A stretch of 64,000 bases of DNA, from the NCBI RefSeq assembly GCF_011300215.1, contig NZ_CP049866.1:2108001-2172000 (forward strand). Direction: 5' to 3'. Below, piece after piece: positions 17,851-25,148 of the stretch. The first letter of the stretch is position 1, and each line of letters begins with the position of its first letter. This DNA comes from Nocardioides piscis (GTDB lineage: Bacteria > Actinomycetota > Actinomycetes > Propionibacteriales > Nocardioidaceae). Both the position numbers and the translations under genes were made by a program. The notes beneath the pieces were generated by a model that ran no database searches, had not been told where the DNA came from, and was given only the letters and a program-made list of their open reading frames with translations.

Positions 17851-18720
17851 TCAGTGGCCGGCGGCGGTGATCTCGGCGACCGCCTCGAACGACTCGCCAC
17901 CGTCGCGGGAGACCACGATCTGGGTCTCGGTGGCGACGGCGAGAGTGTCGTCCTCCCCGGCCGCGAACGCGGCAGGCGAGTCGACTGCCCCGCGGGCCTG
18001 CCAGGTCTGCCCGGCGTCAGAGCTGAGGTGCACCGTCCCGTCCACCCCGACACCCCACAGGGCGTCCGCGGTCGGCCAGGCGACGAACAGCAACAGCGGT
18101 GCACCGTCGAGGTGGGTGAAGGTCTGGCCGGCGTCCTCGGAACGGGTGGGGCCGTGCTCGGTGGTGGCGACGACCCGATCGCCGTCGCTGGGGTCGACGG
18201 CGAGAGAGGCGGGCGCGACGTCGTCGGCGCCGGGGGTCCAGTCCTCGCCGTTCGCGGACGTGAGGAGCTCGCCGCCGAAGCCGTACACCTGGTCGCCGGC
18301 CGCGCCGAGGGTGTGGAAGTCCACCTCGCCCGACAGTGACAGTGAGCTCCAGGTCTCGCCGCCGTCGGTGCTCTCGATGAGGCCGACCGGGTTGGGCAGG
18401 TCGTCGCCGGGCCCTGGGTGGCCGCTGGCATAGAAGTGGTCCGGCCCGGCAGCAGCGAACCCCATCAGGTCGATCGTGGAGTCGCCCACGCGACTGATCG
18501 AGTCGTCCTGGACGAGCATCGTGCCGCCGTGGGTGCCGAGGTAGAGCAGCCCGTCGGCCGCGTTGAGCGCCATCCCGTGCACGTGTCCGGCCTCGGCGGG
18601 GACCACCGGCAGACCGCCGGCGCCCTGGCCGGTCTCCTCGTCGGAGCCGGTTCCGCAGCCGGTCAGTGAAGTCAGGACCAGGGCTGCTGTGACGAGGACG
18701 CGGGGGCCGGTCGGGAGCAT
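17851..18720 (-). CDS. BNR-repeat / F510_1955-like lipoprotein
   Basis: 289 residues. The signal peptide ends in the lipobox LTGC (about residue 22). The mature part starts with GHVHGMALNAADGLLYLGTH and contains repeated Asp-box style turns (STDGGETW, SEDAGQTF, SSDAGQTW, SRDGGESF), the pattern of BNR or sortilin-type beta-propellers. This matches a family labelled glycosyl hydrolase-like, but no catalytic residues can be assigned. It is presumably an extracytoplasmic lipid-anchored propeller. No operon partner: divergent from the cupin gene, convergent with the membrane protein gene. Confidence 0.82.
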   Translation of the reverse strand: MLPTGPRVLVTAALVLTSLTGCGTGSDEETGQGAGGLPVVPAEAGHVHGMALNAADGLLYLGTHGGTMLVQDDSISRVGDSTIDLMGFAAAGPDHFYASGHPGPGDDLPNPVGLIESTDGGETWSSLSLSGEVDFHTLGAAGDQVYGFGGELLTSANGEDWTPGADDVAPASLAVDPSDGDRVVATTEHGPTRSEDAGQTFTHLDGAPLLLFVAWPTADALWGVGVDGTVHLSSDAGQTWQARGAVDSPAAFAAGEDDTLAVATETQIVVSRDGGESFEAVAEITAAGH

Positions 18721-18849
18721 GTCCTCACCCTGCCACGGGCCTGCCGACGCCGGGCTGGGATCGCCAGTGGGCGTCGTCACACACCCAGCTCCGAACGTCG
18801 CTGCACGGCGGACGTGGTCTGATGAAGGCCCCAGCAACAAGGAGAAGCC

Positions 18850-19185
18850 ATGACGCACGAATCGCTGACGGAACTGGCCGAGCAACACCTGCGCGCAGCC
18901 GGGGAGGCATCCAGTGGTCGTAGTGCCCACACCGTCCATGGCGGCCACGAGCACAGCCTGCGCCAGACGCTCATCGCCCTGCGCGCGGGGAGTGCTCTCG
19001 ACGAGCACGAGAGCCCGGGCGAGGCCACGCTGCAGGTCCTTCGCGGACGGGTGACCCTCGTCGCCGGCGATGATCGACACGACGCAGCCGCAGGTGACCT
19101 CCTCGTCATCCCCGACGCCCGCCACTCCCTCGAAGCGGTCGAGGACGCAGCGGTCCTGCTGACGGTGGCCCTGCGCACCAGGTGA
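18850..19185 (+). CDS. Small cupin-domain protein
   Basis: 111 residues. ATG 18850 follows AAGGAGAAGCC. A single cupin fold: HEHSLRQTLIALRAGSALDEHESPGEATLQVLRG (first motif, with the usual GxxLxxH-x-H region reduced to EHES), then AGDLLVIPDARHSLEAVED (second motif). Metal ligands are only partly conserved. Such proteins are often stress-linked or bind small molecules. No partner is evident; a weak 6-bp hairpin (19201-19218) follows. Confidence 0.8.
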   Translation: MTHESLTELAEQHLRAAGEASSGRSAHTVHGGHEHSLRQTLIALRAGSALDEHESPGEATLQVLRGRVTLVAGDDRHDAAAGDLLVIPDARHSLEAVEDAAVLLTVALRTR

Positions 19186-19288
19186 AGCGAATCGCCATCA
19201 GACTCCGGGTGGGGAGTCATGACCGCTCACCGTCCTCGACCCCCAGTCGACACGGGCCGGGACACAGATCCGGATCGGACGCTTGGAC

Positions 19289-19651
19289 TCACGGGGCGAG
19301 GAGCTCCCGGGCCCGGGTCTCGAGGGCGTGGATCGTGAACGGCTTGGCCATGAAGTCGTCGGCCCCCGCCCGCATCGCCAAGCCATCGAGGTCGTGACCG
19401 TAGCGAGCGCTCAACACCAGGATGCGTCCTGCGAAGCCATTGGCCCGGACGGTGCGGCACAGGTCCTCCCCGTCGACGTCGGGCAGACCGAGATCCATCA
19501 CGATCAGCCCGACCCCTCCGGTTTCGAGTCGGGCGACCGCCTCGCCGCCTGTGCCCACACACTCCACGGAGACGCCGAGACGCTGCAGGACCCGACTGAC
19601 GACGGCGGAGACAGAATCATCGTCCTCGACCACCAGGATGTCGCGATCCAT
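19289..19651 (-). CDS. Stand-alone CheY-like response regulator receiver
   Basis: 120 residues, one receiver domain only: acidic pocket VVEDDD, phosphoacceptor Asp 53 in VMDLGLPD, Lys 103 in FMAKPF. There is no output domain, so it must act by protein contact or as a phosphate relay. ATG 19651 overlaps the stop of a 16-codon ORF (TGATG), which indicates translational coupling. It is the last gene of the unit containing the left copy of the TasA-like gene. It may receive phosphate from the kinases of the neighbouring operon. Confidence 0.85.
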   Translation of the reverse strand: MDRDILVVEDDDSVSAVVSRVLQRLGVSVECVGTGGEAVARLETGGVGLIVMDLGLPDVDGEDLCRTVRANGFAGRILVLSARYGHDLDGLAMRAGADDFMAKPFTIHALETRARELLAP

Positions 19652-19701
19652 CAGAGCCCCTGGTCGTCGCGGGCGAAGGTCAGGGAGCGGTTCTGCGTCA
19701 T
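19651..19701 (-). CDS. 16-residue coupling ORF before the receiver gene
   Basis: ATG 19701 encodes MTQNRSLTFARDDQGL and ends at the TGATG that starts the receiver gene. Its Shine-Dalgarno (GAAGGAG) lies in the inverted repeat, at the position where the other copy drives the signal peptidase gene. It may be the residue of a truncated gene or a true leader that couples translation. Confidence 0.4.
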   Translation of the reverse strand: MTQNRSLTFARDDQGL

Positions 19702-19727
19702 GACTCTCCTTCGCGTGGGGTGGGGGG

Positions 19728-19771
19728 CCCGTGGGGGGCGAGGACTTGGGGGCTCGCACACCCCCCACGGG
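19728..19771 (-). terminator. Hairpin downstream of the left TasA-like gene
   Basis: Mirror image of the hairpin at 24481-24524: an 11-bp perfect stem CCCGTGGGGGG / CCCCCCACGGG with a 22-base loop. It lies between the gene and the next ORF, so it probably lowers read-through. Confidence 0.55.
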
Positions 19772-19792
19772 GTCAGGGGTGGATCAGGCAGA

Positions 19793-20371
19793 TCAGAAGT
19801 GCTGGTTGACCACGACGGCGGTGTCCTGGACCGAGTCCCAGGTGTAGGTCGCGTCCGCGCGGTCGCCCTGGTTGGTGTTGTCGGCAGCGGCGTCGATGGT
19901 CACGCTGAAGACGTAGGTACGGGACTCGCCGGCCGCCCACTTGCCGAGCTCGATCGCACCGACGGTGCCGAAGGTCCGCTTGCTGGCCACGACCACCGGG
20001 GCCGCGGCGGTGGTCACGTCGGTGACCGTGATCGAGAGCATCGCGGGCTGGCCGAAGCCGTTGGCCACACCGCTCTCGGTGAGCTTGAGGTTGGCGGCCA
20101 GGGTGCCGCTGTTGGTGACGGTCACCTTGCCGTTGACGGTGTCGCCGGGCTTCATGTTCGAGAGGTTGAAGATGCTCGACCCCGCGAGGCTGTTGGTCTG
20201 CTCGAGGGTGCCGGCCACTGCACTGTTGCCGGGGTTCTGGGTCTGGGCGGTGAAGCTGGCGCCGGAGCCGACGGCCAGCGCTCCAGCGGTCAGCACCGAG
20301 GCGGTGGTGAAGAGGATCCGGCGACGGAGGCTGGAGCCGGCGGTGGCCTTGGTGTTCATCGTGGTGTTCAT
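19793..20371 (-). CDS. TasA/camelysin-like SipW-dependent secreted protein, left copy
   Basis: 192 residues, identical in protein sequence to the gene at 23881-24459. The signal is of SipW type: basic SSLRRR, a hydrophobic Ala/Gly core, then GSGASFTAQTQNPGNS around the cleavage site. The mature part begins with LAGSSIFNLSNMKPGDTV and has the alternating strands of TasA/CalY (camelysin) matrix proteins, which in Bacillus form biofilm fibres. It follows the kinase operon in the same direction (105 bp gap). Probable role: surface fibre subunit. Peptidase M73 activity should not be inferred. Confidence 0.85.
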   Translation of the reverse strand: MNTTMNTKATAGSSLRRRILFTTASVLTAGALAVGSGASFTAQTQNPGNSAVAGTLEQTNSLAGSSIFNLSNMKPGDTVNGKVTVTNSGTLAANLKLTESGVANGFGQPAMLSITVTDVTTAAAPVVVASKRTFGTVGAIELGKWAAGESRTYVFSVTIDAAADNTNQGDRADATYTWDSVQDTAVVVNQHF

Positions 20372-20476
20372 CGCGAATCTCCTGAAGTCTGGGTGAGCAG
20401 GGTGCTCAGTGGGGATGACCAGAACGCTAGGCAGCGACGGACCACGCGAAGGAAACCCAGATCTTTCAGCGATCTC

Positions 20477-21745
20477 TCACTTCGGCAACACCTGCACCCC
20501 TGGGTGTGTTGCCGTGTCGGACAACGTCGGGTGGGGGTCTCGCTGCAGCGCGAACCAGACGGTGCACCCCGCGCCCGGGGTGCTCTCGATGCCGACCCTG
20601 CCACCGTGGGCGTCGATGATCCGGCGCACGGTGTCCAGACCGATCCCGTGTCCCTCGACCACATGGGCGGTGGAGTCATGGGCGCGGACGTAGGGATCGA
20701 ACACGTCCTCGAGCCGGTCCGCAGCGATGCCGATCCCGTTGTCGCGGACCCAGATGCGCCAGTGGTCTCCTTCGAGCCGGGACCCGAGGGAGATCCGGGG
20801 AGGCTGGTCTCCGGAGTACTTCACGGCGTTGTCGATCAGGTTCAACAAGATGACGTAGACCTGACCGGCGTCGGCGCGCAGTGTCGGCAGCGGTCCCACC
20901 GTGACCTCGGCACCGCTCGCCTTCAACCTCGGACCCAGGTCGTTGAGCACGTTGGCCACCAGCACCTCGAGGTCGGTGTCGACGAGGTGCAGCCGTCCGG
21001 CAACCCGGGCATAGTCGAGCACCTCCTCGATCATTCCTGCCATCCGAAGGCCGGCGTCCATGAGCTCGGCGGTGAGTGGCGCCAGCACCGGGTCCGCGGC
21101 GATGTATGGCTCCTCGTTGAGCAGCTCCGCGTTCGCCAGCACCGCTGTCAGGGGATTGCGGAGGTCGTGCGAGACCTGCCCGGCGAACGCGGCGAGGTTG
21201 TCGTTGGACCTGCGCAGCTCGTCACGGGTCCGGGTGAGCTCCACGAGCGACGACTCGAGCTGCGTCGTCCTGCGCCTGAGCTCGAGAAGCTCGCTCACGT
21301 GGCGCGCCAGGACCTCCAGCGTGCTCTGATCCGTCGGGCTCATGGTCCGCGGCACCTCGTCGAAGACGCACAGTCTTCCCACCGTCACTCCGTCAGGCGT
21401 CACCAAGGGCGCTGAGGCATAGAAGCGGACGTCACCGATCTCTCCGGTGACGAAGGGGTTGTCGGCGAATCGGTGGTCGCGGCTCGCGTCAGCAACCGCG
21501 AGCGTGGGCTCCTCGAGGACTGTGGCGCACATCGAGTCCTCGCGCGCACAGATGGACGGCTCGAACCCGGCAGCGGCGATCTGGTGCTGCTCGGAGAGGG
21601 TGATCAGGTTGATCGCGGCCGACGGAACCCCGCAGACCCTCGCGGTGAGGTCGGCCACGGCCTGCAGGTCTTCGGGGGAGACATCGTCCACCAGGTGGTA
21701 GGTGTCGATCCGGGACTGCCGCAGGAGGTCGGCATCGATGATCAT
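20477..21745 (-). CDS. Soluble GAF-domain sensor histidine kinase
   Basis: 422 residues, no membrane segment. The GAF domain spans about residues 25-155 (AAINLITLSEQHQIAAAGF, then FYASAPLVTPDGVTVGRLCV). A short coiled coil follows (LELRRRTTQLESSLVELTRT), then HisKA with His 193 in GQVSHDLRNPLT. The ATPase domain is intact: N box NLIDNAVKYS, G1 VRDNGIGI, G2 GHGIGLDTVRRI. ATG 21745 overlaps the previous kinase stop (ATGA). The last 12 codons (…GVQVLPK) come from the inverted repeat, so the original C-terminus was probably replaced when the repeat formed. It can supply the ATPase activity its neighbour seems to lack. Confidence 0.9.
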   Translation of the reverse strand: MIIDADLLRQSRIDTYHLVDDVSPEDLQAVADLTARVCGVPSAAINLITLSEQHQIAAAGFEPSICAREDSMCATVLEEPTLAVADASRDHRFADNPFVTGEIGDVRFYASAPLVTPDGVTVGRLCVFDEVPRTMSPTDQSTLEVLARHVSELLELRRRTTQLESSLVELTRTRDELRRSNDNLAAFAGQVSHDLRNPLTAVLANAELLNEEPYIAADPVLAPLTAELMDAGLRMAGMIEEVLDYARVAGRLHLVDTDLEVLVANVLNDLGPRLKASGAEVTVGPLPTLRADAGQVYVILLNLIDNAVKYSGDQPPRISLGSRLEGDHWRIWVRDNGIGIAADRLEDVFDPYVRAHDSTAHVVEGHGIGLDTVRRIIDAHGGRVGIESTPGAGCTVWFALQRDPHPTLSDTATHPGVQVLPK

Positions 21746-22980
21746 GCCTGCTCCGCCTGCTCCAGCCGGGTGGCCACCACGGGAAGCCTGAGCACGTAGG
21801 AAGTCGACGGGCCGGGCCCGCGGGCCAAGTGGCCTCCGACCGAGGCGGCCAGCTCGACAGCGCGCGACAGGTCGGACGAAGTCTGGGAGCCGGCGGCGGC
21901 CGTGTCCGGCGGACTCGGGCTCTGGTCGGCGAAGCGCACCTCCACGTAGGCAGGGCTGGGCGTGGTCTCCACGACCACGTCGCCCGCTCCCTGGTCGACG
22001 GTGCAGCCGAAGAGGAGGTCCAGCACCTCCTCGACCGGCTTGCGCAGCAGCCGCGTGTGGCAGTCCTCGCCCGAGTGGATGGTCATCGATCGCCCCTTGC
22101 TCTCGAGCTTCGACTGCCAACGACCCGCGACGGCAGTCACCAGCGCGTCGATGTCCATGTCGACGCCACCTGCACTGCGACCTACGCGGTCCTGCTCCAG
22201 CAGGCTCGCGACGGCGCAGTCCAGCCGTGTGAGCTCCTCGAGCGTCTCCTCGAGCTCTGCGGTGACCTCTGGTGGGGTCGCGTCCCACATCACGAGGCCT
22301 TCCAGACGAAGGCGAGCGGCGGTCAACGGCGTGCGCAGCTCGTGGGAGGCGTTGACCGCGAACTCCCTCTCCCGCCTCACGAGCACGTCGAGGTCGTGCG
22401 CACTCCTGGACAGGGCCTGTCCGACGGCCTCGGCCTCGGGGATGTCGTAGTGGGGTATGTCGAGGTCGAACCGGCCCGATCCCAGGGTCCGCGCATGCTC
22501 CGCGAGGTCCTGGAAGGGCGTCGACAGGCGACGAGCGAGCGCTCGGGCCGCGAACCACGCGAGCGCGATCAGCATCAGGCCGATGTAGAGCAGTGGGAGA
22601 AGTGCGTCCTGCACCCGCTCGTCGATCGCCTCCTCGGAGTAGTCCAGGGTCAACGACCCTCCTCCCGGCACCGACACCGTCGACGTGACGGCGACGTCTC
22701 GTCCGGCGGGGTCGCCTGCCGCGACCGTGGCGCCGTCCGATGCGACGTACTCGAGCCGTTCACCCGAGCGCAGCATGGGGGCGAGCAAGGCGTCGGTGAC
22801 CGGACGGCCGGAGTCGAACTCCGACTCGACGAGGGCTGACAGCAGCTGCGCGGACTTCTCGACCTGCTCCTGCTCGCGCTCCTCGATCTGGTCGGCCCGG
22901 ATGAGGGCGCGGGGGACGCCATAGAGCGTCACCACCAGCACGGTGAGGGCGACGAAGGCTACGACCAGCCGTCTACGCAT
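21742..22980 (-). CDS. Membrane sensor histidine kinase with degenerate ATPase domain
   Basis: 412 residues, ATG 22980 inside the regulator's last codons (8-bp overlap). TM1 is residues 5-24, the extracytoplasmic sensor about 25-125, TM2 about 128-148, then HAMP. HisKA has His 213 in VNASHELRTPLTAARL. The catalytic region is abnormal: where the N box should be there is LDLLFGCTVDQGAG with no Asn, the G1 DxGxG is FADQSPSPPD, and the GLGL motif is missing. It likely cannot bind ATP normally. It may sense the signal and be phosphorylated by, or signal through, the intact cytosolic kinase beside it. Confidence 0.85.
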   Translation of the reverse strand: MRRRLVVAFVALTVLVVTLYGVPRALIRADQIEEREQEQVEKSAQLLSALVESEFDSGRPVTDALLAPMLRSGERLEYVASDGATVAAGDPAGRDVAVTSTVSVPGGGSLTLDYSEEAIDERVQDALLPLLYIGLMLIALAWFAARALARRLSTPFQDLAEHARTLGSGRFDLDIPHYDIPEAEAVGQALSRSAHDLDVLVRREREFAVNASHELRTPLTAARLRLEGLVMWDATPPEVTAELEETLEELTRLDCAVASLLEQDRVGRSAGGVDMDIDALVTAVAGRWQSKLESKGRSMTIHSGEDCHTRLLRKPVEEVLDLLFGCTVDQGAGDVVVETTPSPAYVEVRFADQSPSPPDTAAAGSQTSSDLSRAVELAASVGGHLARGPGPSTSYVLRLPVVATRLEQAEQA

Positions 22981-23695
22981 CCGCGCGACCCTGCTCGAGA
23001 CGGAAGCCCACACCTCGCAGGGTCACGACGTGGACAGGGGCGTGGTGCGCCTCGAGCTTCTGACGCAACCGCGCCATCGTGACGTCGAGCACCTTCGTCG
23101 AGCCGAACCAGTTCTCGTCCCAGACCTCTGCCATCAGCTGCTCCCGCTTGACCACGCCGCCTTCGCCGTCCTGCAGTCCGGCCAGGAGGTCGAACTCCTT
23201 GGTGTTGAGCGGCACCTCGTCGGCCCCCACCCAGACCTGGCGTCGATCGCGATCTATACGGAAGGGCGCCGGTGCGCTCTCGGCGGACGCTCCCGCCGAC
23301 TCCTCCACAGCCGCGGCGGCATGGGTGCGGCGGAGCAGTGCGCGGACCCGTGCGAGGAGCTCGCTGAGGAGGAACGGCTTGATCAAGTAGTCATCGGCTC
23401 CCACGTCGAGGCCCAGGACGCGGTCCAGCTCTCCACCGCGCGCAGTGACGATCATGACGCCACCGGCGTAGCCCGACTCACGCATGCGTTGGCACACGTC
23501 GAGCCCGTCCATGTCGGGCAGGCCGAGGTCCAGCAGGACAATGGCCGGCGGCTCCAGGTCGTCGCGGCGCACGCGCTCGACAGCGTCGGCACCGGTCGCG
23601 GCTCGCTCCACGGCATAGCCGTCCCGCTCAAGGGTCCGGATCAAGGGAACGGCGATGCCGTTGTCGTCCTCGACGAGCAGCAGGCGTGTCGACAT
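22973..23695 (-). CDS. OmpR/PhoB-family response regulator
   Basis: About 240 residues. The receiver has VEDD, Asp 56 in VLLDLGLPD and Lys 106 in YLIKPF. An Ala/Glu linker follows, then a winged helix (NTKEFDLLAGL … VWDENWFGSTKVLDVTMARLRQKL … VVTLRGVGFRL). ATG 23695 is chosen because the receiver begins directly (MSTRLLLVEDD); ATG 23707 is also possible. Only 31-43 bp separate the start from the right inverted repeat, so part of its promoter probably lies in the repeat, divergent from the right TasA-like gene. It is the natural regulator of both repeat promoters. Confidence 0.88.
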   Translation of the reverse strand: MSTRLLLVEDDNGIAVPLIRTLERDGYAVERAATGADAVERVRRDDLEPPAIVLLDLGLPDMDGLDVCQRMRESGYAGGVMIVTARGGELDRVLGLDVGADDYLIKPFLLSELLARVRALLRRTHAAAAVEESAGASAESAPAPFRIDRDRRQVWVGADEVPLNTKEFDLLAGLQDGEGGVVKREQLMAEVWDENWFGSTKVLDVTMARLRQKLEAHHAPVHVVTLRGVGFRLEQGRADA

Positions 23696-23738
23696 GCCGA
23701 TGAGCATAGGTGGGTCGCGGATAGACGACTCCGGAGTT

Positions 23739-23768
23739 GGCAACACACCCAGGGGTGCAGGTGTTGCC
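23739..23768. promoter_or_regulatory. 30-bp dyad at the inner edge of the repeat (second copy 20484-20513)
   Basis: GGCAACAC and GTGTTGCC arms surround a smaller CACCC/GGGTG stem. It marks exactly where repeat identity begins on both sides. It could be an operator, a terminator for the kinase operon on the left, or a recombination site. Nothing in the sequence decides between these. Confidence 0.5.
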
Positions 23769-23776
23769 GAAGTGAG

Positions 23777-23792
23777 AGATCGCTGAAAGATC
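23777..23792. promoter_or_regulatory. Candidate response-regulator site: AGATC direct repeats (second copy 20460-20475)
   Basis: AGATC-N6-AGATC with an 11-bp period, about 90-105 bp upstream of each TasA-like start. OmpR-family regulators bind direct repeats with this period. Position between the regulator gene and its probable target fits. Confidence 0.4.
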
Positions 23793-23880
23793 TGGGTTTC
23801 CTTCGCGTGGTCCGTCGCTGCCTAGCGTTCTGGTCATCCCCACTGAGCACCCTGCTCACCCAGACTTCAGGAGATTCGCG

Positions 23881-24459
23881 ATGAACACCACGATGAACAC
23901 CAAGGCCACCGCCGGCTCCAGCCTCCGTCGCCGGATCCTCTTCACCACCGCCTCGGTGCTGACCGCTGGAGCGCTGGCCGTCGGCTCCGGCGCCAGCTTC
24001 ACCGCCCAGACTCAGAACCCCGGCAACAGTGCAGTGGCCGGCACCCTCGAGCAGACCAACAGCCTCGCGGGGTCGAGCATCTTCAACCTCTCGAACATGA
24101 AGCCCGGCGACACCGTCAACGGCAAGGTCACCGTCACCAACAGCGGCACCCTGGCCGCCAACCTCAAGCTCACCGAGAGCGGTGTGGCCAACGGCTTCGG
24201 CCAGCCCGCGATGCTCTCGATCACGGTCACCGACGTGACCACCGCCGCGGCCCCGGTGGTCGTGGCCAGCAAGCGGACCTTCGGCACCGTCGGTGCGATC
24301 GAGCTCGGCAAGTGGGCGGCCGGCGAGTCACGTACCTACGTCTTCAGCGTGACCATCGACGCCGCTGCCGACAACACCAACCAGGGCGACCGCGCGGACG
24401 CGACCTACACCTGGGACTCGGTCCAGGACACCGCCGTCGTGGTCAACCAGCACTTCTGA
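23881..24459 (+). CDS. TasA/camelysin-like SipW-dependent secreted protein, right copy
   Basis: 192 residues, same protein as the left copy, with three silent base differences. Preceded by CAGGAGATTCGCG (Shine-Dalgarno AGGAG). This copy is followed by a SipW-like signal peptidase and an Ig-repeat protein in the same direction, the arrangement seen in TasA-SipW loci, so this is probably the operon in which the gene originated. A 44-base hairpin separates it from the peptidase gene and may give the subunit gene higher expression than the downstream genes. Confidence 0.87.
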   Translation: MNTTMNTKATAGSSLRRRILFTTASVLTAGALAVGSGASFTAQTQNPGNSAVAGTLEQTNSLAGSSIFNLSNMKPGDTVNGKVTVTNSGTLAANLKLTESGVANGFGQPAMLSITVTDVTTAAAPVVVASKRTFGTVGAIELGKWAAGESRTYVFSVTIDAAADNTNQGDRADATYTWDSVQDTAVVVNQHF

Positions 24460-24480
24460 TCTGCCTGATCCACCCCTGAC

Positions 24481-24524
24481 CCCGTGGGGGGTGTGCGAGC
24501 CCCCAAGTCCTCGCCCCCCACGGG
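24481..24524 (+). terminator. Intergenic hairpin between the TasA-like and signal peptidase genes
   Basis: CCCGTGGGGGG (24481-24491) and CCCCCCACGGG (24514-24524) pair over 11 bp with a 22-base loop. It is 22 bp after the stop codon. Likely a partial terminator or an mRNA-stabilising end, because the next gene's Shine-Dalgarno follows directly. Confidence 0.6.
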
Positions 24525-24552
24525 CCCCCCACCCCACGCGAAGGAGAGTCCC

Positions 24553-25143
24553 ATGGTCGTGCACCAGTCCCGCCCCGTCCGGCTCGTCACCCGTGCCTCT
24601 CGCCTCGTGGTCAACCTCGCGCTGGGCGTGGTGGTCCTCGTCGCCGCCAGCTTCGTCGTCCCCGGCCTCCTGGGCTTCGAGCGCTACGTCATCGTCGGCG
24701 GCTCGATGTCCGGCACCTTCGAGCGCGGTTCGGTCGCCTTCGAGCGCCTGGTCCCCGTCGCCGACCTCGAGGTCGGCGACATCATCACCTACCAGCCACC
24801 GGCCGAGTCGGGCCTGACCACCCTGGTCACCCACCGCATCGTCGCGGTCAGGGAGACCCGTCGCGGTGAGCACCTCTTCCGCACCCAGGGCGACGCGAAC
24901 GCCCAGGCGGACCCCTGGACGTTCTCCCTCCCCGAGGGCCAGCAGCCCCGCGTCGACTTCACGGTGCCCCTCGTCGGCCACGCCTTCATGGCGATCGCCG
25001 ACCGTGAGACCCGGATGCTGCTCGTCGGCGTCCCGGCCGGGCTCGTGTGCCTGTGGGGCCTGGGCGACCTCGCCCGGCTCCTCGTCGGTCTCCGCCGCCG
25101 CCAGCACGCACCGCACTCCAGCCTCACCCTCCAGGGAGCCTGA
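24553..25143 (+). CDS. sipW: SipW-like (ER-type) signal peptidase I
   Basis: 196 residues, ATG 24553 after AAGGAGAGTCCC. N-terminal membrane segment (LVVNLALGVVVLVAASFVV), catalytic Ser 51 in VGGSMSGTF, and His 94 in LVTHRIVAV where bacterial P-type enzymes have Lys. This Ser-His dyad defines the ER-type/SipW group, which processes TasA-like precursors. The box GDIITYQ and a second C-terminal membrane segment (MLLVGVPAGLVCLWGL) are present. It should cleave both TasA-like copies and perhaps the Ig-repeat protein that follows 5 bp downstream. Confidence 0.92.
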   Translation: MVVHQSRPVRLVTRASRLVVNLALGVVVLVAASFVVPGLLGFERYVIVGGSMSGTFERGSVAFERLVPVADLEVGDIITYQPPAESGLTTLVTHRIVAVRETRRGEHLFRTQGDANAQADPWTFSLPEGQQPRVDFTVPLVGHAFMAIADRETRMLLVGVPAGLVCLWGLGDLARLLVGLRRRQHAPHSSLTLQGA

Positions 25144-25148
25144 GCGCC

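Larger units (their letters stand above)
19702..20513. repeat. 812-bp inverted repeat, left copy
   Basis: Reverse complement of 23739-24550. The copies have equal length and I found three mismatches, at 19922, 20123 and 20240 (partners 24330, 24129, 24012). All are synonymous third-codon changes in the TasA-like gene. The repeat runs from a 30-bp dyad on its inner edge, through promoter and gene, to just before the next start codon. The last 37 bases of the second kinase gene lie inside it. Confidence 0.97.
23739..24550. repeat. 812-bp inverted repeat, right copy
   Basis: Inverted partner of 19702-20513, enclosing a 3225-bp unique segment (20514-23738) with the three two-component genes. The repeat ends two bases before the start codon of the signal peptidase gene. 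Non-coding parts (about 233 bp) are identical between copies. Confidence 0.97.

Noticed and set aside
21746..22558. N-terminal extension of the GAF kinase frame
   Set aside because: Arg/Pro-rich shadow of the neighbouring kinase gene. The ATGA overlap at 21742-21745 marks the true start.
19702..24550. Composite transposon or integron
   Set aside because: No transposase, recombinase or target-site duplication. The arms carry a host-type gene instead.
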